A stretch of 64,000 bases of DNA, taken from positions 238,203,803 through 238,267,802 of the forward strand of contig OV884059.1 in NCBI GenBank assembly GCA_930367215.1. Direction: 5' to 3'. Shown piece after piece: positions 54,601 through 64,000 of the stretch (the first letter of the stretch is position 1; every line of letters begins with the position of its first letter). A program made the position numbers and the translations under genes. The notes below the pieces were generated by a model. That model saw only the letters and a program-made list of their open reading frames with translations, was not told the DNA's origin and did not search any database. Origin of the DNA: Pollenia angustigena (Eukaryota; Arthropoda; Insecta; Diptera; Polleniidae).

Positions 54601-56212
54601 GATAATGGTGAAATTGTAAAACGAGTCTGATTTACATTTGTGGCAACAAAAAATGCTAAAATTTAAACGCGGTATTCAATGTTTGGTGCGTTTAAGGATG
54701 CAACGGTTTAATAGTGCAATAATTTTATCATTGACAGTAAGCGGTATTTTAACCAATTTTGCAGTGCTAGATGCAAATTAGATAACACTTGTTTTACGGA
54801 ACTATTAGTCGTGAAACTTTGCAAAAAGGTGCAAAAGAAAATAGTATCGCAGCATTAGAAGAACTACGCCAATCGTTGGCCTTTTTATAAGATGCCTTAA
54901 GGTATCGTACCTTCTACCTTATAATATCCAGGTTGCATCGATACCGCTTTTTTCAATAAATTTTTTATGAAACATTTGAGCTGTTTGTGTCTAAATAATA
55001 ATGATAAACAAATTGCTTTTAAAAAATTACGGACTTCTCTTAAATACTAACCTCTATGTTTTCTGGCTGCTCCAAACAATCCAAAACAGTATTTATTTCA
55101 TCTGCCATCCACTTTTTGTTGGGTTTTTCTCATTTTAATTTTTTAGTTAGAGTTGTCGGCTCCATATCTTTAATTTTGTTTTTACGATTCTCAAATTATT
55201 GTTTACAAATGTCAGCTGTTCGAATATCAGCTATGTAAACGCAAAACATGCAGCAAAAAAAAGCCTAACAGTTTTAGTGTTGCGCAAAAGATATGATGTG
55301 GCAATTGCAATTCTGTATATTTTGTTGTTGGATTGCAAACAAAAGCTGCAATATTTTGCATTTGTACTTTAGCAAGATCATTCGCATCAAACACTGAACT
55401 TCGCCACAGTTTCGAAAATAAAAATTAGTTAAGACGTATTGTAGATTTAGTAATAAAAAAGGGAAACCTTTTTGAAACATATTTCAATGCTTTCGCAGCA
55501 AAACAATAAAATATTTTTAAATTTTGTTGGAAAAGATATTAAGCACATGTACTTATGTATGTAGCATATTGAACTATTGATTTGCGCGAAGAAGTCTTTT
55601 GAAAATGCTGAGAATTGACCTAAATTTGACCACAGCTTCCAAACTTAAACCACTCCCGAAAATAGTTTTAAATACCATAATTTCCTTATAAATGTTGATG
55701 CTGATGTAAAATTTCACGACGAAAACTTCCGAACAGCTTATACATATCGTCGTTCGTAAACTATTGTGTTCTATATGGTTTTATTTTACATATATTATAG
55801 AACACAATAATTTACGAAAGCCAATATGTAATTGCAAAATGTTGTGCCGGTAGGACCTGATAGGTCCCATATAAACTCCATCCTTAAAATCGCTTTAAGG
55901 TTACAAACCAATTCATATGGATGTTTACTTCCAGATTATATTCGGTTCAAATAACTCTAATATGAATCAGAAACTCATACATTAATTTTGTTTTGATGGG
56001 TCCATTACTGGCAATCTTGAATTCACGGGATTTTTAGAATGCAGTTAATCATGAGGAAATAGAGAACAGAATATTGATCTTTTATATTTAGTTGATTACC
56101 TCTGTTAACACTGTCATTGAAACGAGAAAACCAATTTTAATTTGGTATTATTTTAAAAGCACGCCCAACATATATAACGAGCTTTTAATTTGAGGAGTGT
56201 TGAAATTAGTTA
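54601..56212. other. No gene seen; one short inverted repeat
   Basis: CGTAAACTATTGTGTTCTATA (55756-55776) and its complement at 55796-55816 form a 21-bp perfect hairpin. Sequence at 55640-55990 has weak DINE-like words (TAGGTCCCATATAAACTCC). No coding region recognised. Confidence 0.45.
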
Positions 56213-56877
56213 ATACTACATTTACACCTACGCCAAATCTAGTACTTACGAGATTTCTACTCAAAATCTAGTAGTACTTAATGATGCAACTATGGTTTTT
56301 TCAATAAAGCACTAAAAAATACTTCCCTGCACAAGAAAAAATTACATTTAAAAAAAAGACAAAACAAAAATTGTTAAAAAACAAATTAAAAGTTTAATAA
56401 AAACTGTAAAACTATAAAAAAAACGAGTAATATTGATAAAATAAATATGGTTGATTATAATCATTAATAATAATAATCATATATATTATTTCTAAAGCAC
56501 TTTTTTTTGTTGGTTGCAAATATCTCCCATACCACCGCATCAAATTTAATGAATGATATCTCATTTTAAAGCTTATTTCTAACACTAATGACGAAAAATA
56601 ATTAGAAATTGAAAAATTAATATTTTCATTGGTAAAAATTACGGTGCGAAATATTCGCACGGGTCATCTAGTAATAATTATTAACAAAAGGTAATGCAAA
56701 TTTTTAGATGTATATTTCTTTTTGTGTTTGTATGTGTAATGAAAAAACTTTTAGTCAGTTGTTTTGTTATAAAAACAAAATCTCGCTAATGTCAAAAAGT
56801 ATAATGTAAACGCACTAGATTTCGAAGAAGATATAAAATCAAATCTACAAGATTTCGGGCTAATGTAAATGTAGTAT
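56213..56877. mobile_element. H-type MITE, 665 bp
   Basis: ATACTACATTTACACCTACG at 56213 is mirrored by the complement of the right end, ATACTACATTTACATTAGCC; both then lead into AAATCTAGT/AAATCTTGTAG words. A partial inverted copy is at 43604-43900. No reading frame of note; the 82-codon frame inside is chance. Confidence 0.65.
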
Positions 56878-57102
56878 AAAGAAGAACATTAATTAAAGAA
56901 AAACAAACTTTTGAAATGCACAAAATATAAAACCAAATTTAAAGTGAAGAATTTTTTTCTAATTGATTCCACTGGTGAACTCAATGCAAAATGATAACAT
57001 TCTCCGTTATGGATTTAGTCGTATTAATTTATTTTCTGAGAGTGGGCATTGGAACTGCGCAAAATTATTGACCAATTTTAAGATATTAAATAATGTTAGT
57101 TA

Positions 57103-57812
57103 TACCCGCACCACAATAGTGGCGAGGGTATTATGCATTTGTGCTGATGTGTGTAACGGCTTAAAATAATGGTCCTAGACCCACCTTAAAGTATACCGAT
57201 CGACTCAGAAAGTGAACTAACGATGTCCGTCCGGCTGGCTGGCAGGGTGGCTAGCAGGCTGGCTGGCTGGCTGTCCATGTAACCTTGTGCGCAAAGTACA
57301 GGTCGCAATTTTAAAGATACTTTGATAAAATTTGTTACATAGGTTTCTAATGGCACAAGGACCAAGCCTATTGACAATGCGATCAATCGTAGGAACACGA
57401 GGGAAGATAGGGGGAAATTTCTTCCTCTCAGAAACTATCAAACCGATTTTAATGCAATTTAAGACATAGACAGAACCATATCTTTTTGGACACAAAAGGG
57501 ATGCCTTTTTTAAAAAATAGGACCACGAGGGGAGATAGGGCTAATTTCTGCCTCTCAAACCGATTTTAATGAAATTTAAACCATAGATAGATCCATATAT
57601 ATATGGACACATTAGCTATACAATTTTTCAAAAATAGGACCACAAGGGGAAGTTGGGGCCAATTACTGCCTCTCACAAACCGATTTTAATGAAGTTTATA
57701 AACATAGATAAATCCATATTTATATGGACATATAAGCATGATGTGTTTTTTAATACTGTGGTGTAGGGTATCATATGGTCGGGCTTGACCGACTATACTT
57801 TCTTACTTGTTT
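57103..57812 (+). mobile_element. DINE/mini-me-like repeat with variant core
   Basis: It starts TACCCGCACCACAATAGTGG, CGAGGGTA and ends GGTCGGGCTTGACCGACTAT, ACTTTCTTACTTGTTTT, so the terminal hairpin is GGTCGGGCTTGACCGAC here rather than CGGCATAGCCG. The core is GATGTCCGTCC followed by a run of GGCTGGCTGGC (57230-57275), a GTCY-like microsatellite that has drifted to GGCT. Downstream is a three-copy tandem repeat (57391-57745) of a 110-130-bp unit starting TAGGACCACGAGG and including AAACCGATTTTAATGAA. Confidence 0.78.
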
Positions 57813-58513
57813 TACAATGCATTATTTCTATCACTGAAATGAGTTTTTGTTAAAATAAGATTTTTTTGGTTAAGACCATTCATTTACTTGTTACCTAATT
57901 CATTTTGAACTTAAATTTCATATATTCATCTTAATTCGTTAAATAAAATTTTAACTGAATCTTACAAATAAATGAATTACTAGTTTACTCTATCAATTAC
58001 TATATCATATTTTATTTATTTATTTAGAATCAACTGAGGTAATTGAATAAAATATACATATGCCCAATTCACAAGCTCAAGTGAGTGACCACAAGAAGCA
58101 CATTTGTTTTCAAGGTGTACCTAGACATAACATAACATGAATAGTTTAACCAAAACTCACCAGCAAAGTAGTACTTGTCAAAAAATCTTTATTTTACAGA
58201 AAAGGGAAGAAAAAGTTGTTCGAAATAATTTACCAATTGACTTGAAAGACGTTTTTTTTTCGCGTTAAAAAGTTTGCTGTTTTCTATTAAAACCAACCCA
58301 TTGGAAAATTGTGGAATTTGTAATAACTTTAAACAATTTTTTTTCTTGTAAATATGTTTTATCATTTTTGTATGCATAAAGCCTTCTTTCCATGTTTATT
58401 AAACTGTTAGAGGTTAATGGTCTTTTTTGGAAAGTAAAATTTAAAGAAAGACAAAATATATTTTACAAAATGCAAATATTTACTGAATTTAAAAAAAAAA
58501 TCTATTAAATTAA

Positions 58514-58560
58514 TTAAATAGTAATTTATTAAATAGTAATTTATTAAATAGTAATTTATT
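58514..58560. repeat. 15-bp tandem repeat, three copies
   Basis: ATTAAATAGTAATTT is repeated three times in succession without mismatch. Confidence 0.85.
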
Positions 58561-59139
58561 ACAGAATTACATTTTTTAATTTTTCGTAATGAACTGGTAA
58601 CGTATGAGTGATAATTGCATATAAAACTACTCATGCGTAATGCTGGGCATAAGAAGATTTAATGCATATTAACAAGTGTACATGAATTTTGTATTGGAAC
58701 TAGAGTTCCTATTTGGAAAAAATCCTCGAGTATGCTTTGAAAAAATATCTTTCAAATTTTCACGAAATTTAAATTGAGAAAAGTTAGGAATGTCTTATCC
58801 AAGACTTTAATTTAAATATAAGATTTTGTTGTGTTAAGTGTACCAACAGCCAGTACAAGTCCATGTTTTAAGAAAAGTTCTCTTAAAACTGTTTGGACTT
58901 GAATAACGTGGGTATTAATCTGAGCTGAATTTAAATCATGTGTTCGTTTTTAAAATAACCTAAATTCGAAAAAGTTCTAAAGCTTTACAAACGATTTTAA
59001 GGCAAGAATGAAGCATTTGTCTCTTTGGTATATGAATGAACAGAAACTTCACAAAATCTTCAATATATTGAGTCATTAGTGATTATCAGTTCGAAAGATA
59101 TTTAATGTTACAAATACTAAATTTACTAGCCAACGGAAA

Positions 59140-59205
59140 TGTCTTTGGCGAAACCACAACATACCCACTGAGAGACTAGCTCAATACCAGCTACCAACTA
59201 TCCCC
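59140..59205 (-). repeat. tRNA-derived SINE-like block
   Basis: The minus strand reads GGGGATAGTTGGTAGCTGGT, ATTGAGCTAGTCTCTCAGTG, GGTATGTTGTGGTTTCGCC. The A-box-like TAGTTGGTAG and the B-box-like GGTTTCG are at tRNA spacing, and GAGCTAGTCTCTCAG parallels AAGCTAGTCTATCAG in the block at 35675-35755. Stems are too degraded for a tRNA gene. Confidence 0.45.
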
Positions 59206-60150
59206 TTTGGGAAAAAGTGTTCTTAATTTAATTTTTTTAGAAGTGATAAGAGAGTTGGAAGGGGGGTTGGCTTCTGATGAACTTCAATGTCGAAACAGAT
59301 CTTAACAATATATAAAATATATTCAGTTCATTTTGTCTTATCTTATCTTATCTTATCTTCCCCGAAAGTAAAAGCAGAAATTAATACGTTCCCGATAAAT
59401 AATATTATTGCAATTAGAAACCCTAACCAAAACCATTATCTTAACTTTATTACGTATTGTTTAATTGCACAAATAAGCTACAATATTTAGCTTACAATTT
59501 CTAAATTGTAAAGAACTGAATGAAATGCAGAAGTGTGTAGTCAACACAAATCTAGTCAAAATCAAATGTAATGAAAATCTAATACTTATCAGGCATATTT
59601 TAATAAAAGCCAGTTAAACAAATGAATTTGTATGTATTTAAATTCATATACATAAATATATTTTGGTTTAATTTTATTTTGAATATATATTGGTTCCTTT
59701 TACTCCTGTGAGGGGCATAGAGCCTTAAAAAATATGTTTAGACTCAGTTTTATTTGAATATTTATTAGAGTAAGTTGTTACCTAAAACGTTAACTCGTTA
59801 CCGAGTACAACCAAGTCTGTACTCAAAATTGTTACCCTTACCCGACCTTACGTCTGTCATCTACAAACAAATATTTGCGCAAGAGACTTGCCGAGTCTGA
59901 ATTGGAATTCGTTTTTTTGCCAAAAAAAAAAAAAGGACAAGCGGTCATGATCTTTTAACAGTTCTCTCTACAAATATATGAAAAGCAGTAAACAAAAGCA
60001 AAGCAGATTATACTTGCTGACTTAAAGCGCAGCAAAGGCAAAAAAAAAAAAAGCAAAAACTTATTTCTCACATCAACAGCAATCTTTTTTAAAGTGGTTG
60101 CTTTGCTGGCTGATTATCATATAATCGAAAATAAAAGCACAAAGCGAGCA

Positions 60151-61092
60151 AAACAAGTTAGAGTGCTATATTCGGCTGTGCCGAATCTTTGATACCCTCC
60201 ACCGACAGTTCGAATGTTTAAGGAGTAATATCTGTATGATGTTATTATTATCTTAAACCGTGACGATTTGTTATTAATTATGGATTAAGGCGACTAAACT
60301 GTTTTCCGGTAGTAGGGTTTATATGGGGCCTAGGGTAAATTATGGACCGATCTTCACGAAATTACACAATTTTATTTCTTGTCCAATAAAACTTTGATGT
60401 ACCAAATTTTGTTATGATAGCATTATTTTTTACGGATTTAGGCGTACTAAACTGTTTTCCGGAAGTAGGTTTTATATGGGGCCTATGGTGAATTATGGAC
60501 CGATCTTCACGAAACTTAACAGTTTAATTTCTAGTCCTATGTAACTGTGACTTGCCAACATTTGTAATGATAGAGTTGTTAGTTAGGGTTTTAGGCTTAA
60601 TATACTGTTTTCCGGGAGTTGGGCTTATATGGGGCCTAGGGTAAATTATTGACGGATCTTCACGAAATTTCACAGCGTGATTTCCAGTTGAATAAAACGA
60701 ATTGTTGCGAAATCTTATATCATTCTGTGTATTTTTCCACCATTTATGTTAGTTTTTGTAACAAAATTATCAAATTTTTTAGGTGGTGGTTCCACATTTT
60801 GATTCATAGCTCAGATCCTATTGAACCGATTTTGCTGAATTTAAATCCCTGCTTAGGATAACTACAAGCAATTTGACACCAAATTTGTTGATTTCTTTTG
60901 AGTTTTTCGAAAGTGAGCGTGTTTTCAACAGACGGACAGACGGACGGACATGGCTATACCGACTTAAAATTACTCAAGGACCCAGAATATATATACTTTA
61001 TAGGGTCGGAGATGAATAGTAAAAAAGTTTCACACGGAATGACAAACTGAATATACCCTCTTCACAACTAATTGTGGTGGAGGGTATAAAAA
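60151..61092 (-). mobile_element. DINE/mini-me-like repeat with triplicated block
   Basis: On the minus strand it starts TTTTTATACCCTCCACCACA at 61092 with a GAAGAGGGTATATTCAGTTT partner. It has GACCCTATAAAGTATATATA, then a (GTCY)n core as complement of GACGGACAGACGGACGG (60925-60950), and ends GATTCGGCACAGCCGAATAT, AGCACTCTAACTTGTTT at 60151. Between core and end, a 152-153-bp block is present three times. Confidence 0.85.
60299..60750. repeat. 152-bp tandem block, three copies, inside the DINE-like repeat
   Basis: ACTGTTTTCCGG begins at about 60298, 60451 and 60604. Each time it is followed by TTATATGGGGCCTA, AAATTAT (or GAATTAT) and GATCTTCACGAAA. The blocks differ by scattered substitutions. 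Confidence 0.85.
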
Positions 61093-61610
61093 TTGATATC
61101 GTTTCTGTGTGTGTCCACCGTACGTTAATAATCTTCTGTTTGTTTTTGAACTCTGCTCTAAAATAAAAATAAAAAAACAAACAAACAAACACCCAATATG
61201 TACATAAAATCAATGTTTTGTGTATGGGCACTTCCACAGAAAAGCTCTCTTTTTGTCACGTCAAGTCACCTAGCAATTATTCTTGTATTTTAGAACCACG
61301 TTGTTCAAATTTGTGCTCTCTTTTACTAAATGAAAACCTAGTTGCGCTCTACACCCAAATGCAAAAAAGTAATTAATATTTTCATTATTCTTTGAGAAAC
61401 AATTAAAAATAGTTGGTGACGTTGCATGACAAAAAGTAGACATTCCTGTGGAAATACCAATATCCTCTTGTTGTGGGTGCATAGAGGGAGACTTAAGCAC
61501 AAAGAGAAAAAGAAAAAAAACCTAATCAGCTTTAAAAGAATTTAAATCTATGTTTGTGTCATTAAGAAATGTGTTCATTTTGTTTTTGTATTTCACACGT
61601 ACGTGATTTT

Positions 61611-61968
61611 GAGACAATTTTTTTTTTTTTTTTTTTTTTTTTTGTACAATTCTAGTCGTCTTTTATGGTAAATGGTGTAGAAAACATTTTAATTAAATAT
61701 TTGATTAATTTGTAGTAGAATTATAATAAAACATCGCACTTGATCATAAAGAGGGTATTAATGCAAAACTTAAAAATTCGCAGTAAAAACAATACAACTT
61801 TTAGTTTAATATTAAAGGCATATGAACAATAATTTTTAAACAAACCACTTAATTACAAAAAAAAAAAAAAAAAAAAAAAAACAAAATAGTCCTATATAAT
61901 TACAGCGGTAGATTTTTTTCCAGAAATGTTGAATTAATACCATCTTTATGATCAAGTGCGATACATTT
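61611..61968. repeat. Long T run, long A run and a 30-bp inverted repeat
   Basis: A T run of about 30 lies at 61613-61643 and an A run of about 25 at 61857-61881. CGCACTTGATCATAAAGAGG (61736 on) is the complement of sequence ending at 61963 (CGCACTTGATCATAAAGATG when reversed), continuing GTATTAAT. This could be two head-to-head retroposed fragments or an old foldback. No gene. Confidence 0.6.
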
Positions 61969-62215
61969 TTCAAAACGCGTATCAAACATTTACAATTTTG
62001 TTCTTGTTTGAGAAATTTAAACAAATGTTAAATTAGGTTCGCAGAAAAAAATATCTCATGAAAATTTTAAACCATTCAACAAATTGTTTTTTTGATGCAA
62101 TGAGAACATTTCTTAAAATACTACTTTGCAATATAACACTTAGATGTCCTACATGGTCTATCGAAACCATATTTGACTTACATAACTAATATCATTTTTT
62201 TTCTAGCAAAAAGAT

Positions 62216-63768
62216 TTAAGAAACGAAGGCTATGAATTTAACTATTGGTATGAAATCATTTGATCTTGTCCCTGCTAATATAAATACGCCAACCCACTTT
62301 ACGTCCTCCAATAATACTTTACTTGATTTATTTTTTGTCTCAAACACAGAAAAGATCTTAGCATATGATCAGTTGTCTGCATCTTGCTTTTCGAGGCACG
62401 ATCTAATATTCATGATTTTTGACATTCCACTACAAAGTTCTACTAACATTATTCAATTTCATATTAAACATTTTTTCATTTTTCAAATTTATTCTATGAG
62501 TTAAATTTCAGGTCTGTATTTTATAAAGCTTTTTTTTTTTTTTTTTTGTAATAGTTCTATTCCTTCAATATTTCAGAAATGAGTTTATACACTACCAGAC
62601 AATTATATTGTATTTTCTTTTTACATTTTTCCTTAGCCTTCCGTTGGAAAGCAATGAGGTATATTGAATGTACAGAAAAATTTACAATTATTAGACACCA
62701 GCAGAATGTAATGCATTTTCTGGCCCGCTACGGCCTTCGTCAGCATTCTTTGTGTCTCACTGGATAGTGTTACTTTATAAATTGAATGTATTTAACTCAA
62801 CTATTTTAACAATTAGAAACTGGGAATTATTTCCTTGTGAAGGTTACTTTATATTATATTAAAAATTTTTTCATTTTTCGAATTTATTCTATGAGTTAAA
62901 TTTCAGGTCTGTATTTTATAAAGGAATAGAACTATTACAAAAAAAAAAGCTTTATAAAATACAGACCTGAAATTTAACTCATAGAATAAATTCGAAAAAT
63001 GAAAAAATGTTTAATATAATATAAAGTTACCTTCACAAGGAAATAATTCCCAGTTTCTAATTATTCAATTTCGTAATTTTAGACGGATTAATTAACTCAT
63101 TTTGGAACAAGAATATATTAAAATAGACTGGGGTTGTATTTATTACATGCTATCGGTAAATGATCAACTGGCCTTCTTGGAACAAAATATAAAAAGCTTG
63201 TTTAACTTAATAGTACCAATTCAAACGAAGGAAATGAAATAAAGCGCCTTATAGTAGATCGTGACAACGCTTACTCTCGATGGAAACGGATAATTAAAAA
63301 CGCAAAATATAAATACTACTCTAAAAAGTTTATGAATTCGGTTAGTACTAAAAATACTTGGAAAACTATTAGGGAAATTGGAATCGTGAAAGATAAGAAT
63401 AAGCAGGATGATAGTATATCGGATCCTTATGAATTAAATTCAAACTTTGTTAATATACCCATGCCTCAAGCAGATCATACCCATTATATCAATTTTCATG
63501 CAACCAATCTCCCATCTAACCCTTTCAATTTTGAGTGTGTTAGCCAGTTGGATGTTCTCAAAAGCTGCCTTTCCATTTAATCTAAAGCTACAGGAATTGA
63601 TAGTATACACCCCGCTTTCCTTAAAGTTATTCTTCCGTCACTACTACCATTTATCACTCATATTTTCAATAAAATAATTATAGCAGGCACTTATCCACTA
63701 AGATGGAAACAGGCAAAAATTATTCCAATACCAAAATCATCCACTGAATATCGGCCTATAGCCTCTTA
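62216..63768 (+). pseudogene. LINE fragment: endonuclease end to start of reverse transcriptase, heavily broken
   Basis: 62232-62461 encodes the last part of an AP endonuclease: FTSSNNTLLDLFFVSNTEKI and a degenerate SRHD box (usual SDH). Coding is interrupted by an insertion, then resumes at 63073 (FRNFRRIN), WGCIYYMLSVNDQLAFLEQN, and RDNAYSRWKRIIKNAKYKYY. Next come KNTWKTIREIGIVKDKNK, a stop at 63578-63580, KATGIDSIHPAFLKVILPSL, YPLRWKQAKIIPIPKSS and EYRPIA, where a TTAA MITE cuts in. Stops lie also near 63105 and there is a frameshift near 63240. It is a Jockey-like insect LINE; the catalytic reverse transcriptase box lies outside the window or is lost. Confidence 0.85.
62462..63060. mobile_element. 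Palindromic insertion in the LINE with a 12-bp direct duplication
   Basis: TTATTCAATTTC occurs at 62450-62461 and 63061-63072. Removing one copy plus the insert rejoins the LINE frame (NIIQF to RNFRR). Inside, 62812-62925 and 62951-63064 are near-perfect complements. The block from 62462 to about 62560 repeats the same unit a third time, with its T-run/TAATAGTTCTATTCC segment in the opposite orientation to that at the palindrome centre. At 62690-62760 is a diverged relative of the CACACAG element's CCCGATATGGTTTTCGTCAT block (CCCGCTACGGCCTTCGTCAG). Confidence 0.75.
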
Positions 63769-63769
63769 A

Positions 63770-63920
63770 GACCCGAGCATTAACCCATTGAATTTTTACA
63801 TTTATTATATATTGTTTACACCTTTTGGGGAGGAAATAAGAAAACTGTATATTTTTTTTTTTTTTTAAATTTTATTGGAATTCTTAGAAATTAAGGGGGC
63901 ACATATGCGTACCCCAGGTC
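63770..63920. mobile_element. TTAA-flanked MITE, copy 2
   Basis: TTAA (63766-63769), GACCCGAGCATTAACCCATT ... GCGTACCCCAGGTC, TTAA (63921-63924). Same order as 38338-38484: CCCGAGC, CCCATTGA, TTGTTTACACC (TTGTTTATACC), GAAA.AAGAAAACT. It interrupts the LINE right after EYRPIA. A further CTTAAGACC at 63959 hints at another end just before the window closes. Confidence 0.7.
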
Positions 63921-64000
63921 TTAAAATATGAAACATTTCAACGTAAATTCTTAATTTCTTAAGACCAGAACTGAACCGATTAAGTAAAGGGCTTATTAAC

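Larger units (their letters stand above)
57820..60150. other. No gene seen; small tandem repeats and a SINE-like block
   Basis: It contains three copies of a 15-bp unit ATTAAATAGTAATTT (58514-58560) and a (CTTAT)n run at 59336-59358. A tRNA-like block is annotated separately at 59140-59205. No other feature is recognised. Confidence 0.5.

Overview
This window looks like intergenic or intronic heterochromatin-like DNA from an insect, most likely a higher fly (Diptera: Brachycera). I base that on very AT-rich sequence, Jockey-, RTE- and other LINE-type retrotransposons, Ty3/gypsy elements (one primed by tRNA-Arg, as in the 412/mdg1 group), and several copies of the DINE-1/'mini-me' type repeat (a TACCC...GGGTA start, a (GTCY)n microsatellite core, a CGGC..GCCG hairpin just before CTTACTTGTTTT at the end). 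I recognise no host protein gene, rRNA or true tRNA. Every long open frame is a piece of a transposable element (TE), and all but two are broken.

Layout. 1-3.7 kb: two copies of a TIR element (ends CACACAGAAA), the second inverted and interrupted. 3.9-9.1 kb: word-repeat DNA, a minus-strand LINE with one nonsense codon, and a TTAA-flanked piggyBac-like element holding a long DINE-like repeat. 9.1-12.0 kb: old repeats. 12.0-16.05 kb: a TIR element (B) into which a young Ty3/gypsy element with near-identical LTRs inserted. 16.06-20.2 kb: a minus-strand Ty3/gypsy remnant whose LTR was split first by an RTE retrotransposon and by a second word-repeat element (A, 8-bp near-duplication). 20.2-24.9 kb: a 67-bp perfect inverted repeat around a tRNA-like SINE, then a third copy of the CACACAG element split by a 5'-truncated LINE with an intact reverse transcriptase frame. 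26.3-27.3 kb: a hAT-like non-autonomous element with a perfect 8-bp target duplication. 28.9-33.6 kb: a near full-length Jockey element with a 5' inversion (twin-priming product) and a 13-bp target duplication. 33.6-44 kb: MITEs, SINE-like and DINE-like fragments. 44.1-45.7 kb: a 1.6-kb near-perfect hairpin element with an 8-bp duplication, inserted over the edge of another TIR element (45.7-47.4 kb). 47.7-54.6 kb: more word-repeat elements (D, C, G) and a decayed second copy of the Jockey element. 56-64 kb: DINE-like copies, an H-type MITE, and a LINE fragment interrupted by a palindromic insertion and a TTAA MITE.

The feature I find most unusual is a set of non-autonomous elements (A, B, C, D; possibly E and G) with different sequences but one plan. 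Each has terminal inverted repeats, usually with 8-bp target duplications. Each has a body made of one short degenerate word in both orientations, with the word differing from element to element. In the middle sits the same GC-rich module of about 82 bp (GGCTTCGC, then TAAAG, CTGC, a CGGCC/GGCCG hairpin, AAGG, TCCTC). I do not know a described family with this organisation.

All coordinates were read by eye; ends of decayed repeats are approximate, and family assignments beyond superfamily level are hedged.
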